NCBI GenBank assembly: GCA_043513815.1
Contig: CP121313.1
Location: 124,001 to 188,000 of the forward strand
Direction of reading: 5' to 3'
DNA from: JANQIO01 sp043513815
Lineage (GTDB): Bacteria > Pseudomonadota > Gammaproteobacteria > Pseudomonadales > Halieaceae
DNA length: 64,000 nucleotides
A program made the position numbers and the translations under genes. Below, in pieces: positions 7,873 to 16,521 of this stretch. Under the pieces are notes generated by a model. The model ran no database searches, was not told the origin of the DNA, and saw nothing but the letters and a program-made list of their open reading frames with translations. Each line of letters opens with the position of its first letter. Positions within the stretch are counted from its first letter, which is position 1.

Positions 7873-9246
7873 ATGAATTCCGCCCTCGAACAGGACACCA
7901 TCGCCGCTGTGGCGACCGCGCCGGGCCAGGGTGGCATTGGCATTGTGCGCCTGTCCGGCAGCAACGCCCTTGCCATTGGCAGCGCGCTTTGCCAATGCAG
8001 CTTTGAACCGCGTAACGCTCACTATTGCCGATTTATGGATGCCGGCGGCAACACCCTGGACAGTGGTATCGCTCTTTACTTTCCCGCCCCCCATTCATTC
8101 ACCGGTGAAGAGGTCATGGAGTTCCAGGGCCATGGCGGCACCGCGGTCATGGATCTGCTACTGGCTCGCTGTTGCGAGCTGGGAGCCCGGCTTGCGATGC
8201 CGGGTGAATTCAGTCAACGAGCATTTCTGAACGACAAGATGGATCTCGCCCAGGCTGAAGCCGTGGCAGACCTGATCAATGCCACCACCGAGGCAGGTGT
8301 TCGCAGCGCCAATCGTTCGCTAGCGGGTGAATTTTCCCGCCGCATTAATACACTGATGGAGCTGGTGGTGGCACTGCGTGTCTACGTTGAAGCCGCCATC
8401 GATTTTCCTGAAGAAGAGATCGACTTCCTTGCGGAAGGTCAGGTGGCCGAACGCCTGACGGACATCCATACCCAGCTTCAATCAGTGACGGACAGCGCCC
8501 GCCAGGGAAGACTGCTACGCGACGGCATGAAGCTGGTGATTGCCGGGCGACCCAATGCCGGCAAGTCCAGCCTTTTAAACGCTCTGAGCGGGGAAGAGTC
8601 CGCGATCGTCACCCCGATAGAAGGCACAACCCGGGACGTGCTCAGAGAACATATCCAGATCGATGGCATGCCATTGCACGTGGTCGATACTGCAGGCCTG
8701 AGAAGCAGCGACAACCTGGTGGAGAAAGAGGGGATCAAACGCGCCTGGCAGGAAATGTCCAGCGCGGACCAAGTACTGCTGGTTGTTGATGGCAGCGATC
8801 CCGAAGCCGCTACCGCCGATACCGACACGCTATGGCCGGAACTCCATGGCAAGCTCGCGGATGACGTACCCGTCACTATTGTTCAAAACAAGTGTGACCT
8901 GACCAACACTGCGCCAGCCAGTTCCGACAGCAAAGATACCACCGTGATCAATCTTTCTGCGAAAACCGGCGCGGGCATGCACCTGCTTCGGGACCACCTG
9001 AAGAAGAGCATGGGCTTTGATGCCGATGAAGCGCACGGCTTCATCGCCCGCCGGCGTCATATCGATGCACTGCAAAGGGCAGCTTCCTGCCTCGACGACG
9101 CTCATACCCAGGTTGAAAACGGGTCCGGCGAACTGCTGGCCGAGGATCTCAAACGCTGCCACCGCGCGCTGGGAGAAATCACCGGCGTCATGAGTGCCGA
9201 TGCCCTGCTGGGAGAAATCTTTTCCAGTTTCTGTATTGGCAAGTAA
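7873..9246 (+). CDS. mnmE: tRNA-5-carboxymethylaminomethyl-2-thiouridine synthesis GTPase MnmE
   Basis: MnmE (TrmE) works with MnmG to modify the wobble uridine of tRNAs. Its 457 residues comprise an N-terminal formyl-THF-binding domain, a helical domain, and an inserted G domain with P-loop GRPNAGKS near residue 225, DTAG (switch II) and NKCD. The C-terminal CIGK carries the catalytic cysteine. The start chosen is ATG at 7873 (MNSALEQDTIAAVATAPGQ), 16 bp after yidC. Its partner mnmG lies downstream beyond a 483-bp AT-rich gap. Confidence 0.97.
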   Translation: MNSALEQDTIAAVATAPGQGGIGIVRLSGSNALAIGSALCQCSFEPRNAHYCRFMDAGGNTLDSGIALYFPAPHSFTGEEVMEFQGHGGTAVMDLLLARCCELGARLAMPGEFSQRAFLNDKMDLAQAEAVADLINATTEAGVRSANRSLAGEFSRRINTLMELVVALRVYVEAAIDFPEEEIDFLAEGQVAERLTDIHTQLQSVTDSARQGRLLRDGMKLVIAGRPNAGKSSLLNALSGEESAIVTPIEGTTRDVLREHIQIDGMPLHVVDTAGLRSSDNLVEKEGIKRAWQEMSSADQVLLVVDGSDPEAATADTDTLWPELHGKLADDVPVTIVQNKCDLTNTAPASSDSKDTTVINLSAKTGAGMHLLRDHLKKSMGFDADEAHGFIARRRHIDALQRAASCLDDAHTQVENGSGELLAEDLKRCHRALGEITGVMSADALLGEIFSSFCIGK

Positions 9247-9634
9247 CCCACAGGCCCTGGACGTTTCATCCACAGGCTACCCAGACGATTCCAGCATAGT
9301 TATCAGCTTATGCACTTGATCGGTTTGGGATGCGACGAACTCCAACAAAAAGCTGTGGGTGGATGCTGTATCAAGCCCGGGATAACCGCCAGGACTGCAA
9401 AAGAGGGAGCGGTGGCTTCACTAGCGACCCCCGGTTATCCCCGCTCCATGCAGCTCAATTCACCGCTGGGAGCAGGGGATACTACCGAGTTGTTATTGTC
9501 TTAAGCTATTGTTTTTAATAAGTATTATCCAGTTCTCCACAGATTTTGAGAGCCTATTAGTAACAGTAATATTCCTTCTACATATACCTATATATTTATT
9601 TATCTAATTATCTATAAATTATAAATCGCGAAAC
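9247..9634. other. Second origin-like region between mnmE and mnmG
   Basis: No gene is seen in this long gap. It holds a cluster of DnaA-box-like 9-mers: TCATCCACA (9266), TTATGCACT (9308), reverse TTATCCC (9379-9385), TTATCCCCG (9435), TTATCCAGT (9525) and TTCTCCACA (9533). Some differ from TTATCCACA by one base and others by more. They are followed by about 75 bp of very AT-rich sequence (about 9555-9630) next to mnmG. Boxes followed by an unwinding-like segment beside gidA/mnmG is the architecture of E. coli oriC. Pseudomonas is reported to carry two autonomously replicating regions, one near dnaA-rpmH and one near gidA. Confidence 0.55.
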
Positions 9635-9666
9635 GTGATCATCTTTTGATCACCCGCACTGATCAC
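9635..9666. promoter_or_regulatory. Phased TGATCA repeats over the mnmG promoter
   Basis: Three TGATCA palindromes start at 9636, 9647 and 9660, spaced 11 and 13 bp, so they are roughly on one helix face. The first two form a perfect 19-bp inverted repeat, GTGATCATCTTTTGATCAC (9635-9653). The second overlaps the -35 box of mnmG. The arrangement suggests a repressor operator, or methylation-sensitive control if the host has Dam methylase (each repeat contains GATC). Confidence 0.5.
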
Positions 9667-9674
9667 TTTATAAT
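9646..9674 (+). promoter_or_regulatory. Sigma-70 promoter for mnmG
   Basis: TTGATC (9646-9651), a 17-bp spacer and a perfect TATAAT (9669-9674) predict a transcript starting about 50 nt before the mnmG ATG. Transcription starting beside the AT-rich segment would resemble the gidA promoter at E. coli oriC. Confidence 0.7.
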
Positions 9675-9729
9675 CTCGCACCCTTTTGATATCCGCCGGC
9701 GACAACGCCGGCAGCAGCAGACTGACCTC

Positions 9730-11616
9730 ATGGCAATTAACAACACATACGACGTCATCGTTATTGGCGGTGGGCACGCGGGTACAGAAGCCTGCCTTGC
9801 GTCTGCCCGTATGGGCTGTCGCACGCTGTTGTTGACCCACAGTATCGATACCCTTGGTCAAATGTCCTGCAACCCGGCCATCGGTGGTATTGGCAAGAGT
9901 CATCTGGTCAAGGAAGTAGACGCACTGGGCGGCGCCATGGCTCGAGCCACCGACCGGGCAGGCATTCAGTTCCGAACGCTGAACGCGCGTAAGGGGCCAG
10001 CGGTAAGAGCCACCCGAGCACAGGCCGATCGGGTCCTGTACCGCAACGCCATACGAGAAATTCTCGAGAGCGAGCCGGGGCTTTCGATTTTTCAACAGGC
10101 GGTCGATGACCTGATTATCGAGAATGGCCGGGCAGTAGGCGCTGTTACCCAGATGGGGCTGGAATTCCGGGCCCGTTGTATTGTGTTAACCACGGGTACT
10201 TTCCTCGGCGGCAAGATTCACATAGGGCTGGATAATCACGCCGGCGGTCGGGCCGGCGATCCGCCATCCACTGCCCTGGCCCAGCGGCTTCGGGAGTTGC
10301 CCTTCCGCGTAGAGCGTCTGAAGACAGGAACGCCGCCACGCATTGACGCCGGTAGCGTCGACTTTTCTGATCTTGAAGAGCAGTGGGGAGATGATCCCTC
10401 CCCGGTCATGTCGTTCATGGGCAGAGCCGATGAACATCCTGACCAGCGTTGCTGCTGGATTACCTATACCAACGAGCGCAGTCACGACATCGTCCGCAGT
10501 GCACTCGATCGCTCGCCCATGTTTACTGGTGTGATTGAAGGGACCGGACCCCGCTACTGCCCATCCATCGAAGACAAGATTCACCGATTCGCCGACAAGA
10601 ATTCACACCAGGTGTTTATCGAGCCTGAAGGCCTGACGACCCGCGAGCTCTACCCCAACGGTATATCTACCAGCCTGCCCTTCGATGTACAGCAGGCTAT
10701 GGTGCGTTCTATCGCTGGCTTCGAGAATGCGCATATCACGCGTCCCGGCTACGCCATCGAGTATGATTTCTTCGACCCCCGGGACCTGCAATATTCGCTG
10801 GAGACGCGGTCCGTCCCCGGCCTTTATTTCGCCGGCCAGATCAACGGTACGACCGGGTACGAAGAGGCTGCCGCGCAAGGTTTATTGGCGGGAATGAACG
10901 CGGCCCTGCACTGCCGCGAGCAGGAGCCCTGGTGCCCACGTCGCGACGAAGCCTATATCGGCGTCCTGGTCGACGACCTGATCACCCTGGGTACCCAGGA
11001 ACCCTATCGTATGTTCACTTCCCGCGCTGAATATCGTCTGCTGTTGCGGGAAGACAATGCCGATCTACGCCTGACCGAGCGAGGTCGCGAACTCGGTTTG
11101 GTGGACGATCAGCGTTGGGCAAGATTTGCGGCCAAGCGGGAAGCCATTGAAAGCGAGCAAACGCGTCTGTCCGGGATCGTTGTACATCCAGGTACCGATG
11201 CCGCGGAACAGCTGGAACCGCATCTCAAGCAACCCCTGTCGAGGGAATACTCGGCCATGGATTTGTTGCGCCGCCCGGAGCTGGGTTACGCGGCGTTGTC
11301 GCAGGCACTCCCCGGCGCTCCCGTGCCGGCAGATGTATCGCAACAGGTTGAAATCCAGGCCAAGTACGCCGGTTACATTGATCGCCAGCAGGACGAAGTT
11401 GAACGCCTGCGCCGCCATGAAAATTTGCATCTGCCGGATAACCTGGACTACCTGGCCATCGACGGGCTGTCCAACGAGGTCAAACAGAAACTGGCAGAGG
11501 CGCGTCCGGCCACGCTGGCCCAGGCTTCGAGAACCCCTGGGGTGACTCATGCGGCGGTGTCACTGTTGTTGATTCACCTGAAGAAGCGCGGTGATCTCAA
11601 CCGCCAGATCGCCTGA
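9730..11616 (+). CDS. mnmG: tRNA uridine-5-carboxymethylaminomethyl(34) synthesis enzyme MnmG
   Basis: MnmG (GidA) is the FAD- and NADH-dependent partner of MnmE in wobble-uridine modification. The protein is 628 residues, the usual length. The FAD-binding VIVIGGGHAGTEA motif lies near residue 12, followed by the family signatures CNPAIGGIGKSHLVKE and GTTGYEEAAAQG. The start is ATG at 9730 (MAINNTYDVIVIGG); a possible TTG start further upstream would include the promoter, so it is unlikely. It is followed 4 bp later by rsmG. Confidence 0.97.
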   Translation: MAINNTYDVIVIGGGHAGTEACLASARMGCRTLLLTHSIDTLGQMSCNPAIGGIGKSHLVKEVDALGGAMARATDRAGIQFRTLNARKGPAVRATRAQADRVLYRNAIREILESEPGLSIFQQAVDDLIIENGRAVGAVTQMGLEFRARCIVLTTGTFLGGKIHIGLDNHAGGRAGDPPSTALAQRLRELPFRVERLKTGTPPRIDAGSVDFSDLEEQWGDDPSPVMSFMGRADEHPDQRCCWITYTNERSHDIVRSALDRSPMFTGVIEGTGPRYCPSIEDKIHRFADKNSHQVFIEPEGLTTRELYPNGISTSLPFDVQQAMVRSIAGFENAHITRPGYAIEYDFFDPRDLQYSLETRSVPGLYFAGQINGTTGYEEAAAQGLLAGMNAALHCREQEPWCPRRDEAYIGVLVDDLITLGTQEPYRMFTSRAEYRLLLREDNADLRLTERGRELGLVDDQRWARFAAKREAIESEQTRLSGIVVHPGTDAAEQLEPHLKQPLSREYSAMDLLRRPELGYAALSQALPGAPVPADVSQQVEIQAKYAGYIDRQQDEVERLRRHENLHLPDNLDYLAIDGLSNEVKQKLAEARPATLAQASRTPGVTHAAVSLLLIHLKKRGDLNRQIA

Positions 11617-11620
11617 GTCA

Positions 11621-12259
11621 ATGTCCCTGGCCGCCGCCGGCGATCGCCTGGATGCTGGTATCGCCGCGCTCGAAATTGTTACGTCCCCCGTGCAGCGGGA
11701 GGCGCTGCTGGATTACCTGGATCTGCTGGCTCGCTGGAATGCCAGCTACAATTTGACGGCGGTTCGTGACCCACTGGAGATGGTGACGCGTCACCTGCTC
11801 GATTCGCTGGCAGTATTGCCTCACCTGCCAGAGGTCGGCCACCGGGCGATTGATGTTGGCACCGGTGGCGGCCTGCCCGGTGTGCCGATAGCCATCATGC
11901 GTAGCGATATCAATGCTGACCTGCTGGACAGCAATGGCAAGAAGACGCGTTTTCTGTTTCAGGTGAAAACTGCACTGGGCTTGGATAATATGGCTGTCCG
12001 CCACGCCCGGGCCGAACAGTGGATAGCGGAGGCGCCGTACGACGTAGTGCTGTCACGTGCCTTTGCTTCATTGTCCGATATGGTGAACAACTGTGCGCAC
12101 CTGTGTGACGGTGGTACCCGCATCCTAGCCATGAAGGGACGCGTGCCGAAAGAAGAAATCCAGGCGTTACCTGCCCAGGTGAAGCTCGTGGCTGTCACGC
12201 CGCTGCAGGTGCCCGGGCTTGAAGAAGAACGCCATCTGGTAGAGCTGGCATTGGTCTGA
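11621..12259 (+). CDS. rsmG: 16S rRNA (guanine(527)-N(7))-methyltransferase RsmG
   Basis: RsmG (GidB) methylates G527 of 16S rRNA using S-adenosylmethionine. The 212-residue protein has the SAM-binding VGTGGGLPGVP motif near residue 80 and the N-terminal LLARWNASYNLTAVRD segment typical of the family. ATG at 11621 was preferred to an upstream GTG that overlaps mnmG. Following mnmG by 4 bp, it is surely in the same operon. Confidence 0.96.
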   Translation: MSLAAAGDRLDAGIAALEIVTSPVQREALLDYLDLLARWNASYNLTAVRDPLEMVTRHLLDSLAVLPHLPEVGHRAIDVGTGGGLPGVPIAIMRSDINADLLDSNGKKTRFLFQVKTALGLDNMAVRHARAEQWIAEAPYDVVLSRAFASLSDMVNNCAHLCDGGTRILAMKGRVPKEEIQALPAQVKLVAVTPLQVPGLEEERHLVELALV

Positions 12260-12277
12260 ACGGCCCGCAACAGTCGC

Positions 12278-12294
12278 GTCCTGCTGATCAGGAC
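12278..12294. repeat. Inverted repeat upstream of parA
   Basis: GTCCTG and CAGGAC arms flank the 5-bp loop CTGAT, 26 bp before the parA start, followed by an AT-rich stretch. It may be an operator for ParA/ParB autoregulation or a weak hairpin separating rsmG from parAB. There is no T-run, so it is not a standard terminator. Confidence 0.4.
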
Positions 12295-12319
12295 GAAATA
12301 TTAATTATGGGGAAGGGGC

Positions 12320-13150
12320 TTGGCTAAGATCCTGGCAGTTGCCAATCAGAAAGGCGGGGTGGGCAAAACCACCACCTGCGTGAATCTTGCCGCGTCCCTG
12401 GCAGCGACCCGCAAGCGGGTACTGATGGTGGACCTGGATCCCCAGGGCAATGCCACCATGGGCAGCGGTATCGACAAATATGAAGTGTCATCGTCGGTTT
12501 ATGATGTGCTGGTGCATCGCAGGCCTGTGTCTGACGTCAAATGTGTTTCTGAACCCGGTGCCTATGATGTATTGCCCGCCAACAGCGACCTGACGGCTGC
12601 CGAAGTCGAACTGATCGATACGGCGCACAAGGAAACGCGGCTGAAAGAAGCATTGGAGCCAGTGCGGGCAGATTACGACTATGTGCTGATTGACTGCCCT
12701 CCGTCACTGAACATGTTGACCCTGAACGGACTGGTAGCTGCGGACAGCGTGTTGATCCCGATGCAGTGCGAATATTTCGCTCTGGAAGGCCTGTCCGCAC
12801 TGATGGACACCATCCAGCGGGTAGCGGCCTCGGTGAACCCGGGACTGCACGTCGAAGGTTTGCTGCGCACCATGTACGACCCGCGCAACAGCCTCACCAA
12901 TGACGTGTCAGCACAGCTCCAGCAACACTTTGCAGATCGTCTCTATCGCACGGTTATCCCGCGCAATGTGCGCCTTGCCGAAGCACCGAGCTTTGGTGTA
13001 CCGGCCATACAGTATGATCCCCGCTCGCGTGGAGCGCAGGCCTACCTGGCGCTGGCCGGGGAGGTCATTCGACGCCAGACCGGGGAGCTGCCCGCAGAAG
13101 TAGCCACCCTCGGCGCGATGTTGGCAGACACCTATTCGGAGCAGGATTAA
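12320..13150 (+). CDS. parA: Chromosome partitioning ATPase ParA (Soj)
   Basis: ParA is a deviant-Walker ATPase that binds the nucleoid and moves ParB-parS complexes to the cell poles. Its 276 residues open with MAKILAVANQKGGVGKTT, with the signature lysine at 11 and the P-loop lysine at 16, and include the VDLDPQGN motif. The start is a TTG at 12320 behind a GGAAGGGG ribosome-binding stretch; an ATG at 12307 runs into a stop. It abuts parB with no gap. The parS sites inside recF are the probable cargo. Confidence 0.96.
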   Translation: MAKILAVANQKGGVGKTTTCVNLAASLAATRKRVLMVDLDPQGNATMGSGIDKYEVSSSVYDVLVHRRPVSDVKCVSEPGAYDVLPANSDLTAAEVELIDTAHKETRLKEALEPVRADYDYVLIDCPPSLNMLTLNGLVAADSVLIPMQCEYFALEGLSALMDTIQRVAASVNPGLHVEGLLRTMYDPRNSLTNDVSAQLQQHFADRLYRTVIPRNVRLAEAPSFGVPAIQYDPRSRGAQAYLALAGEVIRRQTGELPAEVATLGAMLADTYSEQD

Positions 13151-14035
13151 ATGGCAGCAAAAAAGCGAGGGCTGGGTCGCGGTCTGGATGCCCTGCTCGG
13201 GTCCCAGGCATCGGCGGCGGGTGAGCAGGGCAGTGAAGCCAGTGAGTCTCATGAAAATGGGGAACTCAAGGAGATCCCGGTTGACCTGATCCGTCGCGGC
13301 AAGTACCAGCCGCGTCGCGATATGGATCAGGAGGCTCTGCAGGAACTGGCCAACAGCATTAAGGCTCAGGGCGTTATGCAACCTATTGTGTTGCGGTCGA
13401 TCGGTGAGGGCCAGTACGAGATTGTGGCCGGCGAGCGGCGCTGGCGTGCGACCCAGCTGGCGGGACTCGATTCCATTCCTGCCCTGATCCGCGAGGTTCC
13501 TGATGAGGCGGCCATCGCCATGGCGCTGATCGAGAATATTCAACGGGAAGACCTCAATCCCATCGAAGAGGCTATAGCCCTGCAGCGTCTGCAGCAGGAA
13601 TTTGAGCTTACCCAGCAACAGGTGGCCGAAGCAGTGGGCAAAAGCCGGAGCACGGTAACTAACCTGCTGCGGCTCATGTCCCTGCGCGATGATGTGCGCA
13701 CCCTGCTGGAACACGGTGATCTCGAAATGGGACACGGTAAGGCGCTGCTGGGACTGCCAGGAGAGGAACAGTCGGCGGCGGCCCGCGCAGTGGTGGCCAA
13801 GGGCATGTCGGTGCGCCAGACAGAAGCGCTGGTGCGCAAGCTGATTGCCGATCGTGATCGCCCGCCGAAAACCACCGCGAGGCTCGATCCCAATGTTCGG
13901 CAGCTACAGGATGACCTGGCCCAGAAGCTGGGCGCCCCGGTACAGATCAAACATTCCGCCTCCGGCAAGGGCCAGCTGGTACTCAGCTACAGTTCACTTG
14001 ATGAATTGGACGGTATCCTCAAGCATATCAAGTAA
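13151..14035 (+). CDS. parB: Chromosome partitioning protein ParB (Spo0J)
   Basis: ParB is a CTP-dependent DNA clamp that loads at parS and spreads. The 294-residue protein has the N-terminal ParA-stimulating segment KKRGLGRGLDALLG, the CTP-binding GERRWRA motif (94-100), the ENIQREDLNPIEEA motif, a helix-turn-helix around residues 160-180 (QQVAEAVGKSRSTVTNLLRL) and a C-terminal dimerisation domain. It is directly fused in operon with parA. Its targets, two perfect parS sites, lie in recF. Confidence 0.97.
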   Translation: MAAKKRGLGRGLDALLGSQASAAGEQGSEASESHENGELKEIPVDLIRRGKYQPRRDMDQEALQELANSIKAQGVMQPIVLRSIGEGQYEIVAGERRWRATQLAGLDSIPALIREVPDEAAIAMALIENIQREDLNPIEEAIALQRLQQEFELTQQQVAEAVGKSRSTVTNLLRLMSLRDDVRTLLEHGDLEMGHGKALLGLPGEEQSAAARAVVAKGMSVRQTEALVRKLIADRDRPPKTTARLDPNVRQLQDDLAQKLGAPVQIKHSASGKGQLVLSYSSLDELDGILKHIK

Positions 14036-14194
14036 AGCTGCGCGGTCGTAACCACAACACAGCATGTAGTTGTCGGATCAGTCTATTAACACTATATGGG
14101 GTGCCTGCGTCGATAGCGTGCCGGTATCGTGTGGCGATCTTCCCGGAACTGGCGCACAACCTCGCAGGAACGCAGCTCTGAGACGGCTTTTCGG

Positions 14195-14223
14195 TTGAAC
14201 CAACGTAGTAGAAACCCTATAAT
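14195..14223 (+). promoter_or_regulatory. Sigma-70 promoter of the atp operon
   Basis: TTGAAC (14195-14200), a 17-bp spacer and a perfect TATAAT (14218-14223) predict transcription start near 14230 and a 65-nt leader before atpI. It lies in the 260-bp gap between parB and atpI, which holds no gene. Confidence 0.75.
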
Positions 14224-14295
14224 GCGCGCGCTTTCGGGAGGGGCCCTTGAGCAGGTGTCGACGGCTATCGACAGGCTCTGTCACAGGAGCGCCGG

Positions 14296-14709
14296 ATGAG
14301 CGAACCCGCCAGGAACCAACAGGCAGGCGCCGCGATCTCCAGGCCGCCGGTCTACCGCATCACTGTAGTGCAACTTGTCGTACTGCTCGCACTCTGGGCA
14401 AGCCTTACAGGTTGGAATGCTGTGACCGCCCGGTCGCTAGGACTGGGTGGCCTGATTTCAGTGGTCCCGAATGCCTGGTTTGCACTGGGCGTATTCCGCT
14501 GGCGCGGAGCCCGCAACGCACAGCGGGCGGTGCGCGCCGGATACGCGGCGGAGATGGGCAAGTTCATGCTGGCAGTCGCTGGGTTCATGCTGGTGTTTGC
14601 CCAGGTGCGACCCATCGAAGGCTGGGCAGTATTTGCTGGTTACAGTGCGATGCTGGCGCTACAGATTGGCGGTAGCTGGTGGCTGTTGAGGCGGCGACCG
14701 GAACACTAG
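14296..14709 (+). CDS. atpI: ATP synthase protein I
   Basis: AtpI is a small membrane protein at the head of atp operons that aids assembly of the c-ring. The 137-residue product has about four hydrophobic segments (about 23-40, 50-65, 90-105 and 115-132) with charged loops. It is poorly conserved in sequence, and the assignment rests on size, topology and its place directly before atpB. Confidence 0.85.
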   Translation: MSEPARNQQAGAAISRPPVYRITVVQLVVLLALWASLTGWNAVTARSLGLGGLISVVPNAWFALGVFRWRGARNAQRAVRAGYAAEMGKFMLAVAGFMLVFAQVRPIEGWAVFAGYSAMLALQIGGSWWLLRRRPEH

Positions 14710-14782
14710 CTCTACCGAAGCTCTACTGAATAGCAGGCTCGAGTGCACCTGCACGGAATAAGACAGGAAAAGAGATAGACAG

Positions 14783-15670
14783 ATGGCAGCAGCTGGCGAA
14801 GGCGGACCAACAGTCTCCGAGTACATAGTTCACCACCTGACCAACTTGACCTACGGCAAGTTGCCGGCAGGTACGGTCCGTTACGACGGAAGCGTAGTGC
14901 CTGACGGTGGTCTGTGGACCATGGCGCACGGTGGCGCCGAGGCGTCCGCTATGGGCTTTATGGCCATCCACGTCGACAGCATGATCTGGTCGATTGGCCT
15001 TGGCATCCTGTTCTGCTGGTTTTTCCGCCGCGTGGCTACCAAGGCGTCCGCTGGTGTCCCCTCTGGCTTCACGAATTTCGCCGAGATGATTATCGAGTTC
15101 GTGGACAATACGGTGAAAGACACCTTCCACGGTCGCAATCCACTGGTCCCACCCCTCGCGCTGACGATTTTCGTTTGGGTGTTCCTGATGAACCTGATGG
15201 ACCTGATTCCTGTAGACCTGGTGCCGGAGCTGTTGCTGCTGGCCGGCGTCGAGTATCAGAAGATCGTGCCGTCCACCGACCCCAATATCACTATGGGAAT
15301 GGCCATCGGGGTATTTTTCCTGATGCTGTTCTACTCGATCAAGATCAAGGGCATGGGCTTCGTCAAGGAACTGACGCTGCATCCGTTTGAGCACCCCGTA
15401 TTCATTCCGATCAACCTGTTCATGGAAGTCGTAGGCTTCCTGGCAAAGCCTTTCTCACTGGGCCTGCGACTGTTTGGCAACATGTACGCGGGCGAGATGA
15501 TTTTTATCCTGATCGCAGCACTCTTCAGTGCGGGCGTCATGTGGATGGCCCCGGCGGGTCTGCTGCAGATCGGATGGGCGATCTTCCATATTCTGGTGAT
15601 CACCCTGCAAGCATTCATCTTTATGGTCCTGACTGTGGTTTACCTCAGCATGGCCCACGAAGATCACTGA
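14783..15670 (+). CDS. atpB: F0F1 ATP synthase subunit a
   Basis: Subunit a forms the proton half-channels of Fo against the c-ring. The 295-residue membrane protein has the family signature SLGLRLFGNMYAGE, containing the essential arginine, and the EVVGFLAKPFS segment. It is slightly longer than E. coli AtpB because of its N-terminal extension. It is the second gene of the operon atpI-B-E-F-H-A-G-D-C. Confidence 0.97.
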   Translation: MAAAGEGGPTVSEYIVHHLTNLTYGKLPAGTVRYDGSVVPDGGLWTMAHGGAEASAMGFMAIHVDSMIWSIGLGILFCWFFRRVATKASAGVPSGFTNFAEMIIEFVDNTVKDTFHGRNPLVPPLALTIFVWVFLMNLMDLIPVDLVPELLLLAGVEYQKIVPSTDPNITMGMAIGVFFLMLFYSIKIKGMGFVKELTLHPFEHPVFIPINLFMEVVGFLAKPFSLGLRLFGNMYAGEMIFILIAALFSAGVMWMAPAGLLQIGWAIFHILVITLQAFIFMVLTVVYLSMAHEDH

Positions 15671-15708
15671 GTTACACCTAAACGCTATCTATTAATTAGG
15701 AGACAACC

Positions 15709-15936
15709 ATGGAACTTATTTACGTTGCTGCCGCCATCATGATGGGCCTTGGCGGACTCGGTGCCGCTATCGGCGTTGGCCTGCTTGGCGGCAAGTTGAT
15801 TGAAGGTTCAGCCCGTCAGCCGGAGCTGGCTCCGAAGCTGCAGGTTACCTTCTTTCTCGGCGCCGGCCTGGTAGACGCTATCCCCATTATTGGTGTTGGT
15901 ATTGCGATGTACCTGATCTTTGTAGTTGCCGGCTAA
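15709..15936 (+). CDS. atpE: F0F1 ATP synthase subunit c
   Basis: This is the rotor proteolipid of Fo. Its 75 residues form a two-helix hairpin with the loop motif ARQPE (35-39) and the proton-carrying Asp56 in GLVDAIPI. The Q-x-x-E-S/T pattern of sodium-coupled rings is not present, so proton coupling is inferred. A clear GGAG ribosome-binding site precedes the ATG. Confidence 0.97.
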   Translation: MELIYVAAAIMMGLGGLGAAIGVGLLGGKLIEGSARQPELAPKLQVTFFLGAGLVDAIPIIGVGIAMYLIFVVAG

Positions 15937-16049
15937 AGAAGCCGGATAACGGAAGCCGTCTGGCGGCTGCCGGTCAACAACATCGAATACAGGTACCCGG
16001 GGCCGTTTGAGGCGGCCCGTAAACACAGACTTACTGTGAGGAGCGAAGC

Positions 16050-16520
16050 GTGAATCTTAATCTTACGCTGATAGGACAGATGCTGGCCTTTGCCGGTTTT
16101 GTTCTGTTCTGCATGAAGTACGTATGGCCGCCGATTCTGGCAGCCATGCAGGAGCGTGCAGACAAGATCGCAGACGGCCTGGCCGCTGCGGATCGCGCCA
16201 ATCACGACCTGGAGCTTGCCCAGGAGAAAGCCGTTGAACGCCTCAAAGAGGCGAAACAAGAAGCGGCCGGTATCCTGGACGCGGCCAACCGCCGCGCCAG
16301 CCAGATCGTCGAGGAAGCCAAGAGCCAGGCTCGCGAAGAAGGCGACCGGCTTAAGGAAGCTGCCAATGCAGAGATCGACCAGGAACTGAACCGGGCACGG
16401 GAGCAGCTGCGCGGTCAGGTAGCAAACCTGGCGCTGGCCGGTGCTGAAAAAGTACTGGGCGCGGAAATCGATATGCAGCGCCACAGCGAGCTGGTAGACA
16501 AGCTCGCGGCCGAGCTCTGA
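16050..16520 (+). CDS. atpF: F0F1 ATP synthase subunit b
   Basis: This is the peripheral stalk subunit linking Fo to F1. The 156-residue product (MNLNLTLIGQMLAFAGFVLF) has one N-terminal membrane helix (about 6-25) followed by a long charged amphipathic coiled coil rich in Ala, Glu, Lys and Arg. Length and sequence are typical of the 156-residue gammaproteobacterial b subunit. It is followed one base later by atpH. Confidence 0.97.
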   Translation: MNLNLTLIGQMLAFAGFVLFCMKYVWPPILAAMQERADKIADGLAAADRANHDLELAQEKAVERLKEAKQEAAGILDAANRRASQIVEEAKSQAREEGDRLKEAANAEIDQELNRAREQLRGQVANLALAGAEKVLGAEIDMQRHSELVDKLAAEL

Positions 16521-16521
16521 C

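Noticed and set aside
9247..9729. A structured RNA gene in the mnmE-mnmG gap
   Set aside because: The segment is better explained by DnaA-like boxes, an AT-rich unwinding stretch and a promoter; no conserved RNA fold was recognised.
12908..13735. 275-codon open frame opposite parA-parB
   Set aside because: It is antisense to two well-supported genes; the open frame reflects high GC and codon bias.
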